Shown here: positions 44,467 through 52,598 of the stretch, piece after piece
Layout: each line of letters opens with the position of its first letter
How positions within the stretch are numbered: the first letter of the stretch is position 1
Origin: Gluconobacter cerinus
GTDB taxonomy: Bacteria; Pseudomonadota; Alphaproteobacteria; Acetobacterales; Acetobacteraceae
Reading direction: 5' to 3'
Length of the DNA stretch: 64,000 nt
Assembly: GCF_002723935.1 (NCBI RefSeq)
Contig: NZ_BEWM01000001.1
Location: forward strand, 682,001-746,000
Position numbers and translations under genes: made by a program
The notes under the pieces: generated by a model
Seen by the model: only the letters and a program-made list of their open reading frames with translations
Told to the model about the DNA's origin: nothing
The model's database searches: none

Positions 44467-46771
44467 GATCGAACAGATCGCCAAGAGATCCGACGCAGGC
44501 CGCCTGTCTCGACGCAGTTTTCTGATGACGGCAGCAGGCGCAGGTCTGATGTTTGGCTTCGCCCGCAAGGCCGAAGCTGCGCAGACCTACCCGTCTGCTA
44601 TGCCGCCGGAAGCCGCGTTCGAGCCGAACATGTGGTGCGCCATCGCGCCGGACGGTTCCATCAACGTGAACGTTGTCCGTGCCGAAATGGGTCAGCACGT
44701 CGGAACCGCCCTCGCCCGCATTATTGCGGACGAAATGGAAGCCGACTGGGATCACATCAAGATCACGGAAGTGGACACCGCTCCGAAATGGGCCGGCAAG
44801 TTCGTGACCGGCGGGTCCTGGTCCGTCTGGGATACGTGGGACACGTTCCGTCAGGCTGGTGCCGCTGCCCGTACGATCATGCTGGAAGAAGGCGCAAAGC
44901 TGCTCGGTACAACGCCGGACAAATGCGTTGCCCGCAACAGCACGGTCACGGCAGGCAGCAAGAGCGTCTCTTATGGCGAGATCGTTTCCAAAGCCAAGCC
45001 GACGCGCAGCTTCACGGCTGACGAAATGGCCAAGCTGCCGCTCAAGCCCGCCAGTGAACGCCGCCTGATCAGCAAGCCGGTTCCTGCTCTGGATATTCCG
45101 GACAAAACGACTGGCAAGGCCATCTACGGCATCGACGTGAAGCTCGAAGGGATGGTCTATGGCCGCCCCAAGATGCCGCCGACGCGCTACGCCGCGAAGG
45201 TGCAGTCCGTCGATGACAGCGAAGCCAAGAAGATCCCCGGCTACATTCGCTATGTTGTTCTGGATGATCCATCTGGCATCGTTCCGGGCTGGGTTGTGGC
45301 TCTGGCCAAGACCTATCCCGCCGCTATCAAAGCTGCGGACGTTCTAAAGGTTCAGTGGAATCCCGGTCCGACGATCAATGTCTCGGAAGCAGACATCATC
45401 GAGCATGGCCGCAAGCTGATTGCAGATCAGAGCACTGGCGCTCGCGTCTTCAACGACAAGGGTGTGGACGAGGCATTTGCCCATCCGGCACACTCCTTCG
45501 AACGTAGCTACACCTGTGCCTCCGTCGCGCATTATCAGCTTGAGCCGGTCAATGCGGTAGCCCGTCATATTGATGGCATGTGGGAAATCCATACCGGCAA
45601 CCAGTGGCAGTCCCTCGTTCTACCGCAGCTCTCCAAGGCGCTTCAGGTGCCTGAAGAGCAGGTTGTCATGCGCACTTACCTGCTGGGCGGCGGGTTTGGT
45701 CGTCGCCTGAACGGTGACTATTCCATCCCGGCGGCTCTGGCGTCCAAGGCCATCGGTGGCGCACCGGTCAAGCTGATCCTGACACGTTCGGACGATATGG
45801 CGTTTGACTCCATTCGTTCTCCCTCTCTTCAGACGGTTCGCGTTGCCCTCGATGCAGACCAGAAGCAGATTGTGGCGATGGATTATGCTGCAACGGCAGG
45901 CTGGCCCACACTCGTCATGGCACCGGCCTTTCTGGCCAAGGGCGAAGACGGCAAGTCCTACGATCCGTTTGCCATTGCGGGCGCTGATCACTGGTACGAA
46001 ACCGGGCCAACCCGCGTCCGTGCCATCACGAACGATCTGGCCAACAAGACTTTCCGTCCGGGCTGGCTCCGTTCCGTGTCCGCAGGCTGGACGCCCTGGG
46101 CGCTTGAGTCCTTCCTCGACGAACTTGCGCACCAGACGAAGCAGGACCCGCTGGCATTCCGCCTGTCCATGTTCACAGCGACAGGACGGAACGAAGGCTC
46201 CGCTCCCAATGCTGTAGGCGGCGCCAAGCGTCAGGCTGCAGCCCTTCAGCGCCTTGCCGACAAGATCAACTATGGCAAGACGCAGCTTCCGGCGGATACC
46301 GGCATTGGCATCGCGACCAGCTTCGGACAGGAACGCGGCATGCCGACCTGGACGGCCGGAGCGGCTCAGGTCCACGTTGATCGCAAGACCGGCGTCATCA
46401 CCTGTCAGAAGCTTTGGCTGGTTCTGGATGCTGGCACGATCGTTGATCCGGGTGGCGCACTGGCACAAACCGAAGGCGCAGCCCTCTGGGGCCTGAGCAT
46501 GGCGCTGTTTGAAGGCACCGAGATCGTCAACGGTACGATCAAGGACAGCAACCTCAACACCTACACGCCGGTCCGTCTTCCGGACGTGCCGGACATGGAC
46601 ATTGAGTTCGTCCAGAACACCGAAAAGCCTACGGGCCTTGGTGAACCGGGTGTGACGGTCGTGGCGCCTGCCATCGGCAATGCCGTGTTCAATGCCATTG
46701 GTGTGCGTCTGCGCCATCTGCCAATGCGTCCGGCAGATGTGCTGCGTGAACTGAACGGTCACAACAGCTAA
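44459..46771 (+). CDS. aldH: Membrane-bound aldehyde dehydrogenase, molybdopterin large subunit (IorB-like)
   Basis: 770 aa from the ATG at 44459; a longer frame starting at 44399 lies inside aldG and is rejected. A Tat signal is present (LSRRSFLMTAAGAG). The domains are of the isoquinoline 1-oxidoreductase beta/aldehyde dehydrogenase type, with LLGGGFGRRL in the Moco-binding region, and TGLGEPGVTVVAPAIGNAV containing the catalytic Glu (LGEPG). It oxidises aldehydes, above all acetaldehyde to acetate, on the periplasmic face and feeds the respiratory chain through the cytochrome subunit. The substrate is by homology to the acetic acid bacterial enzyme. It ends in a strong terminator. Confidence 0.88.
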   Translation: MAKIEQIAKRSDAGRLSRRSFLMTAAGAGLMFGFARKAEAAQTYPSAMPPEAAFEPNMWCAIAPDGSINVNVVRAEMGQHVGTALARIIADEMEADWDHIKITEVDTAPKWAGKFVTGGSWSVWDTWDTFRQAGAAARTIMLEEGAKLLGTTPDKCVARNSTVTAGSKSVSYGEIVSKAKPTRSFTADEMAKLPLKPASERRLISKPVPALDIPDKTTGKAIYGIDVKLEGMVYGRPKMPPTRYAAKVQSVDDSEAKKIPGYIRYVVLDDPSGIVPGWVVALAKTYPAAIKAADVLKVQWNPGPTINVSEADIIEHGRKLIADQSTGARVFNDKGVDEAFAHPAHSFERSYTCASVAHYQLEPVNAVARHIDGMWEIHTGNQWQSLVLPQLSKALQVPEEQVVMRTYLLGGGFGRRLNGDYSIPAALASKAIGGAPVKLILTRSDDMAFDSIRSPSLQTVRVALDADQKQIVAMDYAATAGWPTLVMAPAFLAKGEDGKSYDPFAIAGADHWYETGPTRVRAITNDLANKTFRPGWLRSVSAGWTPWALESFLDELAHQTKQDPLAFRLSMFTATGRNEGSAPNAVGGAKRQAAALQRLADKINYGKTQLPADTGIGIATSFGQERGMPTWTAGAAQVHVDRKTGVITCQKLWLVLDAGTIVDPGGALAQTEGAALWGLSMALFEGTEIVNGTIKDSNLNTYTPVRLPDVPDMDIEFVQNTEKPTGLGEPGVTVVAPAIGNAVFNAIGVRLRHLPMRPADVLRELNGHNS

Positions 46772-46797
46772 AATCCGGCTTCACCGCCGAAAAAAAG

Positions 46798-46835
46798 AAA
46801 CGCCGCGCCCCGGATTGGGACGCGGCGTTTTTTTT
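46798..46835. terminator. Strong bidirectional intrinsic terminator
   Basis: AACGCCGCG and CGCGGCGTT form a stem with an inner CCC/GGG pair and an 8-T tail on the plus strand and an A-rich 5' side. It serves the aldehyde dehydrogenase operon (+) and acdS (-), which converge here. Confidence 0.93.
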
Positions 46836-46844
46836 ATGGCTGCA

Positions 46845-47861
46845 TCAGCCGTTGCGGTAATAGTAGCTGTAGCCGTTCAGGGCCGGTGCGCCGCCCAGAT
46901 GAACGTACAGAACCTTTGATCCGTCCGGGAAATATCCCTTCTTCGTCAGATCAATCAGGCCCTGCATGGATTTCCCTTCATAGACAGGGTCCGTCATCAT
47001 GGCTTCCGTACGGGCCGCCAGTCGGATGGCTTCGTTCGTTTCTTCGGAAGGAACGCCGTAAGCGGGATAGGCGTAGTCCTCGAGGATAACGATCTCATCG
47101 TCCCGCACTGCCCGACCAAGCTCTACCAGCTCGGCTGTGCGGTCCACGATCTCCCGCACCTGCTCGCGCGTCTGTTCGGGCGTTCCGGAAGCATCAATAC
47201 CGATGACCCGATCTGCACGATCCTGCGCCGCAAATCCGACGATCATTCCCGCCTGCGTCGAGCCCGTCACGACACAGACGATAATGTAATCGAACGTGAA
47301 GCCGAGTTCCTGTTCCTGCTCCGCGACTTCTTCCGCAAAAGCAGCGTAACCGACGCCGCCATATTGATGAACAGATGCACCGGCCGGAATGGCATAAGGC
47401 TTTCCGCCAGAATCTTTCACGGACCGAATCGCGTCTTCCCAGCTCTGGCGGATACCGATGTCAAAGCCGTCTTCCACAATGCGGGACTCAGCCCCCATGA
47501 GGCGCGTCATGAGGATATTACCGACACGATCATAAACAGCATCATAATGCGGGACCCATTTCTCCTGCACGACGACGCATTTCATACCCAGCTTGGCCGC
47601 TGTCGCTGCGACCATGCGCGTATGATTGGATTGCACACCGCCGATGGAGACCAGTGTATCTGCGCCAGAGGCCAGAATATCCGGAACAATATATTCCAGC
47701 TTGCGGAGCTTATTGCCGCCCATCGCCATGCCGGAATTGCAGTCTTCACGCTTGGCATAGATCTGCACTTTGCCACCTAGGGCTTCGCTCAGACGTGGAA
47801 GATGCTCAATAGCCGTTTTTCCAAAAGTCAGCGGATAGCGCTCAAATTTCTCAAGGTTCAC
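46845..47861 (-). CDS. acdS: 1-Aminocyclopropane-1-carboxylate (ACC) deaminase
   Basis: 338 aa, exactly the AcdS length, from a GTG at 47861 with GGGAGG six bases upstream; the frame is open to 47936. The PLP lysine is Lys51 ([10 protein letters not shown]) and the nucleophile-region Ser78 is in GGVQSNH. Tyr294, Glu295 and Leu322 are all present. Glu295 and Leu322 are the residues that distinguish ACC deaminase from D-cysteine desulfhydrase. One difference from typical AcdS is His80 where Gln is common. It splits ACC, the plant ethylene precursor, into ammonia and 2-oxobutyrate. It is divergent from an Lrp-family gene, the standard acdS-acdR layout, with a palindrome between them. Confidence 0.9.
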   Translation of the reverse strand: MNLEKFERYPLTFGKTAIEHLPRLSEALGGKVQIYAKREDCNSGMAMGGNKLRKLEYIVPDILASGADTLVSIGGVQSNHTRMVAATAAKLGMKCVVVQEKWVPHYDAVYDRVGNILMTRLMGAESRIVEDGFDIGIRQSWEDAIRSVKDSGGKPYAIPAGASVHQYGGVGYAAFAEEVAEQEQELGFTFDYIIVCVVTGSTQAGMIVGFAAQDRADRVIGIDASGTPEQTREQVREIVDRTAELVELGRAVRDDEIVILEDYAYPAYGVPSEETNEAIRLAARTEAMMTDPVYEGKSMQGLIDLTKKGYFPDGSKVLYVHLGGAPALNGYSYYYRNG

Positions 47862-47945
47862 AGACAGCCTCCCAAGGTGTTCACACCCGAAAGCAGTAGT
47901 GAAATATTCTTCGAAGGTGCTTTCTAATTCAGGCAATAATTTCTG

Positions 47946-47963
47946 TATTTTAGTCTTAAAATA
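47946..47963. promoter_or_regulatory. Palindromic operator candidate between acdS and acdR
   Basis: TATTTTA-gtct-TAAAATA is a perfect 7-4-7 inverted repeat in an AT-rich spacer, 85 bases upstream of the acdS start and 40 bases upstream of the acdR start. Lrp-type proteins bind such AT-rich palindromes. In known systems AcdR binds an Lrp box here to activate acdS when ACC is present. Confidence 0.55.
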
Positions 47964-48002
47964 GAATTTTAATGGATGTTTCTCTTATAATTTGAGGAAA
48001 TA

Positions 48003-48479
48003 ATGAAAGATTCCATCACACCAGATCTGGACGCAATCGACCGGAACATTCTTCGCCTTCTGCAGGGCAACGGGCGCATGTCCAATGCCGAACTGGCCGA
48101 GCGTGTAAACGTGAGCGCCGCGACATGTCACCGGCGCACCCAGAGACTGTTTCAGGACGGTTATATCCGCGGCGTTCGCGCCGAGATTGATCCCGTCAAA
48201 GTCGGACTGGGAACGATCGCTCTGGTCGGCGTCGTGCTGGACCGGTCCACTCCCGAGAGCTTCGCGGAACTGGAAGAGGCGGTAAAAACCATGCCCATGG
48301 TGCTGGACTGTCATCTGGTCGCGGGCGATTTCGATTATCTGCTGAAGATCCGTGTGGAAGACATGGCGGATTTCAATCGGCTTCATGCAGAAAAGCTCAT
48401 TGCCTTTCCGGGAGTGCGACAGGCACGGACGTTTTTTGTCATCAAGGAAGTCAAGGACAACGGGCCACTCGCGTTCTAG
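48003..48479 (+). CDS. acdR: Lrp/AsnC-family regulator AcdR
   Basis: 158 aa. The N-terminal helix-turn-helix spans about residues 10-60 (LDAIDRNILRLLQGNGRMSN, then AELAERVNVSAATCHRRTQRL). The C-terminal RAM ligand domain spans about 75-150 (VAGDFDYLLKIRVEDMADF). It is divergent from acdS over a 141-base spacer, the known arrangement of AcdR, which activates acdS in response to ACC. General Lrp or BkdR-type regulators are close relatives, so the name relies on the neighbour. Confidence 0.85.
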   Translation: MKDSITPDLDAIDRNILRLLQGNGRMSNAELAERVNVSAATCHRRTQRLFQDGYIRGVRAEIDPVKVGLGTIALVGVVLDRSTPESFAELEEAVKTMPMVLDCHLVAGDFDYLLKIRVEDMADFNRLHAEKLIAFPGVRQARTFFVIKEVKDNGPLAF

Positions 48480-48578
48480 AATTGCGTTCGCATGGAACGT
48501 CCTGTTGCCTCTGTGCAATGATTTCCTTTGCGGTATTGTCACGTCCTTGCCTGCCACCAGCTATGGAACCCTCTGCCC

Positions 48579-49757
48579 ATGCCCCTTCACCCCACCGTCC
48601 CGAAGCCGAAACGTTTTAGCAAAACGCGAAAGGCCCTGCGCCGCACGCTGGCGCTTGGACTGGTCGCTGGCGGCCTGCTGGCAGCCTCCGCGCAGGCGAA
48701 AGCTGACCCCCGCCTTGTCATTTTTGATGATGACGGCTTCAGCATTGCCCAGTGGATGATCATCAAGGCCCCCAATGTCCGCGTGCTTGGCATCACGACT
48801 GTCACGGGTGACGTCTGGCAGAAAGAAGCGACGAATGACGCGCTGCGTGGCGTGGAAGTGGCAGGCCGCGCAGACATTCCCGTTGTTCCGGGCGCAACCT
48901 ACCCGTTCCTGAACTCGGAAAAGCTAACGGACCGCTGGGAAGCCCTTTACGGAAAACTGATCTGGAAAGGGGTGTGGATGAAAAAATGGGTCGAAAAGAC
49001 CGAGCAGCCACTTCCCTATTATCATGGCCCGGATGTTGTTCCAGACCTGCCATACGGCAATCCGGTCAAGAAGCCGGAAACCGAGCGCGCAGCTGACTTC
49101 CTCATTCGGATGGTTCACCAATATCCAGGGCAGGTCAGCATCATTGCAACGGGTCCGATGACCAACATCGCACTGGCCCAGACGCTTGATCCTGAATTTG
49201 CGAGCCTCGCAAAAGAACTCGTTTACATGGGCGGTGGCCTGAACCCGCGCCAGACACGACCCGGCGTTGTGGCACACCAGTTCGCGCGGGAATTTCTGAA
49301 CAGCCCCCGTCGTGAATTCAACTTCCGTCTGGACCCGGAAAGCGCAAGTGCGGCCCTTCGCGCACCATGGAAGCACATCGTGATGGTTCCGGCCGATCCT
49401 TCAACGGATACCGAACTGACACCAGAATTTCTGAAGAAGCTGGAAGCTACCGGCACGCCCGTCGGGCATGTCATGAAGTGGCATCTGAGCGGCTTCCCGC
49501 TCTGGGATGAAATTGCAGCATCCGTCTGGCTGGACCCGAGCATCATCACGGAAAAGCAGGATCTGTTTGTGGATGTGAACAGCCAGTTTGGCCCCGGCTA
49601 TGGAGACGTTGTGTCCTGGACTCCGGGCTATGAGCCAGGTCTGGGCGAGCGCAAGAACGAAGTTGTCCTGCGCATCAATGTTCCGAAACTTGAAAAGCAG
49701 ATCCTTGATCTGATTGGCAGCCCACAGGCTCCTGTCAGCGGACATCCTCTCCCCTGA
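48579..49757 (+). CDS. Secreted nucleoside hydrolase-like protein
   Basis: 392 aa from the ATG at 48579; a basic N-terminal region and hydrophobic core give a signal peptide ending AQAKADP. The fold of inosine-uridine nucleoside hydrolases is indicated by GITTVTGD, ATGPMTNIALAQTLDPEFASLAKELVYMGG (read in parts), and the C-terminal Asp region. The usual calcium motif DTDPGxDD is replaced by FDDDGFSIAQ (Asp50-52), so the metal site is altered but still acidic. It would cleave ribonucleosides to base and ribose in the periplasm. It is 99 bases after acdR on the same strand, with a strong terminator after it. Confidence 0.78.
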   Translation: MPLHPTVPKPKRFSKTRKALRRTLALGLVAGGLLAASAQAKADPRLVIFDDDGFSIAQWMIIKAPNVRVLGITTVTGDVWQKEATNDALRGVEVAGRADIPVVPGATYPFLNSEKLTDRWEALYGKLIWKGVWMKKWVEKTEQPLPYYHGPDVVPDLPYGNPVKKPETERAADFLIRMVHQYPGQVSIIATGPMTNIALAQTLDPEFASLAKELVYMGGGLNPRQTRPGVVAHQFAREFLNSPRREFNFRLDPESASAALRAPWKHIVMVPADPSTDTELTPEFLKKLEATGTPVGHVMKWHLSGFPLWDEIAASVWLDPSIITEKQDLFVDVNSQFGPGYGDVVSWTPGYEPGLGERKNEVVLRINVPKLEKQILDLIGSPQAPVSGHPLP

Positions 49758-49762
49758 AACAC

Positions 49763-49798
49763 AAAAGCCCCGTTGCCATTCGGCAGCGGGGCTTTTTT
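49763..49798. terminator. Strong bidirectional intrinsic terminator
   Basis: AAAAGCCCCGTTGCC pairs with GGCAGCGGGGCTTTT through one G-T wobble around an ATTC loop, with a T run. It serves the nucleoside hydrolase gene and abuts the stop codon of the convergent acyltransferase gene. Confidence 0.93.
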
Positions 49799-50724
49799 CA
49801 GATGGCGGGAAGAGCGACCTGCTCTTTGGGCCAGCGGCGATGAAGCCAAAGCCATGCTCCCGGCCTTTCGCGGATCCACCGCTCCAGCGTCTCGTTCATG
49901 GCAACGCAGATTGACCGGATATCCGCATGACGATCGCCTGTTCGTTCAGCCTGAAGCGGGGCTTCACACACCATACGGAACCGACCGCTCCCCAGTCGCA
50001 CGATATGGACGGGTATGATGGGCAGATTAAAGCGCAACGCCAATTGCGCTACCGCTGGCGCCGTCATGGCATCCCGTCCCAGAAACGGAATGGCGAGCCC
50101 GTCGTTCATTTTCTGATCGACCAGAAAACCCAGTGAGCCACCGCTTTGAAGATGCGTTAAGGCCTGCCGGGCCCCTTTGGGTCCTTTAGGAAACATGCTT
50201 CCGGTCGGGCCGAGAGCCTTCTGTCGCATTGTCTGCGTCACAAGATCGATGACCGGATTGGACGAGGCCCGATAAAAACCCGCAACTGGCATGCCCAGAC
50301 TGGTTGCGATGGGCAGAATGAGCTCCCAGTTCCCCAGATGCCCTGAGAAAAACAAAGCCTGTGAGCCGTTCTCTTTCAAGGCATCAATATGCTCTTCACC
50401 CTCGATCTCCCATCCCGGTCCCATTTCCGTACGGGTAAAGGATGCAAGATGGGGGAGTTCTGTCACGTTCCGCCCCAGGTTCGTCCATACATCCCGGATA
50501 ATCTGCTGTCGTTCCGGTAGGGATAAATCAGGAAGAGCGAGTTGAAGGTTTCGATCCGCAATGCGGGTTGCCCGGAGCCTCATTCCGACATTCCGCATCA
50601 ACCAGCCGCCCGCTGTCGAGGCGTATTGCGGCCCCACACTGCGCAGGAGGCCAATGACGCTCCATAGCGCTGCCGATTGCATATGCTGAGACAGACGGGA
50701 CAGAACAGGAGCGATTGATGCCAT
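49798..50724 (-). CDS. Lipid A biosynthesis acyltransferase (LpxL/HtrB family)
   Basis: 308 aa. One N-terminal membrane segment is followed by the catalytic HxxxxE/D motif as SGHLGNWEL, then the later conserved blocks DQKMNDGLAIPFLG and PGAWLWLHRRW. It adds a secondary acyl chain to lipid A at the inner membrane, cytoplasmic side. The family also includes LpxM and the acyltransferases of other lipids, so the precise chain is not known. The upstream 219 bases are strikingly AT-rich. Confidence 0.85.
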   Translation of the reverse strand: MASIAPVLSRLSQHMQSAALWSVIGLLRSVGPQYASTAGGWLMRNVGMRLRATRIADRNLQLALPDLSLPERQQIIRDVWTNLGRNVTELPHLASFTRTEMGPGWEIEGEEHIDALKENGSQALFFSGHLGNWELILPIATSLGMPVAGFYRASSNPVIDLVTQTMRQKALGPTGSMFPKGPKGARQALTHLQSGGSLGFLVDQKMNDGLAIPFLGRDAMTAPAVAQLALRFNLPIIPVHIVRLGSGRFRMVCEAPLQAERTGDRHADIRSICVAMNETLERWIRERPGAWLWLHRRWPKEQVALPAI

Positions 50725-50943
50725 GCGACGATAGTCGCTTTAAAAGAAAGATAATCAATTCTTGTTTTGTATCTAATTAATACCTGAGTTTCTTAATTTA
50801 TACTTTATTGGTAATTTTTCAGAAATAATAAAACATATTTGAATTTTTTAATAAATAATAATTCCTGATTTTATTTTTAAACTTCCAGATTTATGCCCTG
50901 CGGCAGAGGACATAAATCTCGGGGAAGTCGCTTTGCTCCACGT
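50725..50943. other. AT-rich intergenic stretch with hairpin
   Basis: About 220 bases, dominated by A and T in 50740-50886, between two minus-strand genes. At 50887-50919 AGATTTATGCCC pairs with GGACATAAATCT (one mismatch) around a 9-base loop, probably the terminator of the adenosine-deaminase-like gene. The AT-rich part must hold the acyltransferase promoter; no clear motif was assigned. Confidence 0.5.
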
Positions 50944-51999
50944 TCAGGATGACATCTCAACCCTATGTTTTCGCGCGAATGTTTCCAGTGCGTCGAGATA
51001 AAGCGCCCGCTCGTCGTCCGAAATCCAGGCCGCCTGAAAGGCATTTCGGCTAATCTGCATGAGTTCGTCCCGTGTCAGGTCCGCTGCACTTTGAGCCTTG
51101 GCGAAACTCTCCGTCATATACACGCTCTGCATGTAACCCGGGTCGTCGGAATTGATGGTAATTTTCAGTCCCGCTGCCAGCATGTCCCGAATATCCTGAC
51201 GGGACCGCCCCGGCCTGATGACATCGTTCGGAGACGGACACAGCGTGAATGTCACGCCCTTGTCCCGAGCCATCGCAATCAGTTCAGGCTTCTCCAGCAC
51301 ATTCAATCCATGATCGAGGCGCTCGCTACCCAGATCCTGAAGAGCCTGCCGGATATGCTCATGCGTATTCTGCTGATCGAGATCACAATGCATGGTCAAG
51401 TGAAGGCCCAGCGCTCTTGCGCGGGCGAATGTTTTCGCAAATTTGGCTGGCGGATTACCCTTTTCGTCTGAATCCAGACCTACACCAATGATGCGGCTCC
51501 GACCCGGTCTCTCAAGATAAGGGAGAGCCTGGGTGAAGGTCTCGTCGGCAGAATCCGCACTCATTTCACGTATAAAGCACATGATGAGGTGAGAGCGGAT
51601 GCCGAAGTCCTTCTCTGCTTCCTCCTGCGCTGCATTGAAGCCCCGGATAACTGTTCCGAATGCTATCCCGCGACGGGTGTGAAGCTGCGGGTCAAAGAAC
51701 ATTTCAGTGTAAAGAACATTCTGCTGCGCGACTTTTTTCAGATAGTCATAGCAGAGGTCATGAAAATCCTGCTCGGTCTGCAGAAGCTCGACGCCCTCGT
51801 AATACAGCGTCAGAAAAGAGGGCAGATCATGATAGATGTAACCTTGTCGGATTTCTTCCGCAGAGCTGGACCTGAGAGGATGATTGTTCCGCTCAGCCAG
51901 CTTGATTTTCAAGTCCGCTTCCAGCGTTCCTTCCAAATGAACATGAAGTTCAGCCTTGGGGAGCTTTTCAAGAAATTCCTGCATGCAGACAACGGACAT
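50944..51999 (-). CDS. Adenosine-deaminase-superfamily protein, substrate uncertain
   Basis: 351 aa. Metal ligands His19 and His21 are in ELHVHLEG, His204 is present, and His230 is in ERLDHG. Asp285-Asp286 are in TINSDDPGYM. The TMHCDLDQQNTHEH stretch (202-215) replaces the HAGE motif of adenosine and adenine deaminases, so the catalytic Glu at His+3 is Leu207. Adenosine, adenine, cytokinin-type N6-substituted adenines or other aminopurines are all possible substrates; the sequence does not decide. Asp206 or Glu214 could take over proton transfer, which is a guess. The start may be the ATG at 51984 instead. Confidence 0.72.
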   Translation of the reverse strand: MSVVCMQEFLEKLPKAELHVHLEGTLEADLKIKLAERNNHPLRSSSAEEIRQGYIYHDLPSFLTLYYEGVELLQTEQDFHDLCYDYLKKVAQQNVLYTEMFFDPQLHTRRGIAFGTVIRGFNAAQEEAEKDFGIRSHLIMCFIREMSADSADETFTQALPYLERPGRSRIIGVGLDSDEKGNPPAKFAKTFARARALGLHLTMHCDLDQQNTHEHIRQALQDLGSERLDHGLNVLEKPELIAMARDKGVTFTLCPSPNDVIRPGRSRQDIRDMLAAGLKITINSDDPGYMQSVYMTESFAKAQSAADLTRDELMQISRNAFQAAWISDDERALYLDALETFARKHRVEMSS

Positions 52000-52080
52000 G
52001 ACCTGCGTTCCTTATCAGTCGTGATAAGCCCGCATCATGCATGTTTGCTGGAAAATTGAAACGATACCGACATGATATCT

Positions 52081-52485
52081 TTATTTTAAAACGGCATGGC
52101 ACGTTACAAGTGCTTTGTCGTCCATCTCACTGGAAAAGAACGCGTCGTTTCCTTTGTTCCACCAGACATACTGTGCCGCAGCATATTTGGCGCCATCCGC
52201 AGCAATTACGTTTGAAAACACCTGCGTGTGCCCTTCAATTGGCAGAACAGCCAAACTGATGGCATCTGCATTGATATATTGAACGGCAACGCGTTTTTGC
52301 GGCAAACGCGAGAGAAGCTGCGTGGCTGCATCACCGTTTCCCTGACAGGTATAAAGCACTGTCTGGCGGTCAACTGTTGTGGGAGAAGCGAGTTTGATCT
52401 GAAAACTAGTGACCTTTGATGCAAAAGCCGGATTTATCCCCAGACAAAGAACAGCCATTAAACCAAACGAATATTTTCTCATCAC
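52081..52485 (-). CDS. MliC/PliC-family C-type lysozyme inhibitor
   Basis: 134 aa with a signal peptide ending AFASK and no lipobox, so a periplasmic PliC-like form rather than the lipoprotein MliC. The family pattern is visible: VLYTCQGNGDA, ISLAVLPIEGHTQVFSNVIA, and AADGAKYAAAQYVWWNKGN, the last being the active-site loop that enters lysozyme. Two cysteines (in YTCQ and VTCH) can form the single disulphide. It protects peptidoglycan against host or environmental C-type lysozyme. It lies between the adenosine-deaminase-like gene and a divergent gene. Confidence 0.8.
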   Translation of the reverse strand: MMRKYSFGLMAVLCLGINPAFASKVTSFQIKLASPTTVDRQTVLYTCQGNGDAATQLLSRLPQKRVAVQYINADAISLAVLPIEGHTQVFSNVIAADGAKYAAAQYVWWNKGNDAFFSSEMDDKALVTCHAVLK

Positions 52486-52598
52486 TTGACCCTTCCCAGC
52501 AGATTGAAGCCTTCAGTATTGCCTGAGACATCTCTTTCAGTCAGATTGAGCCGCCATTCTGTCAGCATGATGACAACTGCCCAAACCAAGGACGGACT

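Noticed and set aside
45620-46762. Minus-strand open frame of about 380 codons
   Set aside because: Antisense to the aldehyde dehydrogenase large subunit; no recognisable motif.
46845-47861. D-cysteine desulfhydrase as the identity of the PLP enzyme
   Set aside because: Glu295 and Leu322 and the divergent Lrp gene favour ACC deaminase, although His80 is shared with desulfhydrases.
47862-47936. N-terminal extension of AcdS
   Set aside because: The GTG at 47861 has a good ribosome-binding site and yields the exact 338-aa family length.
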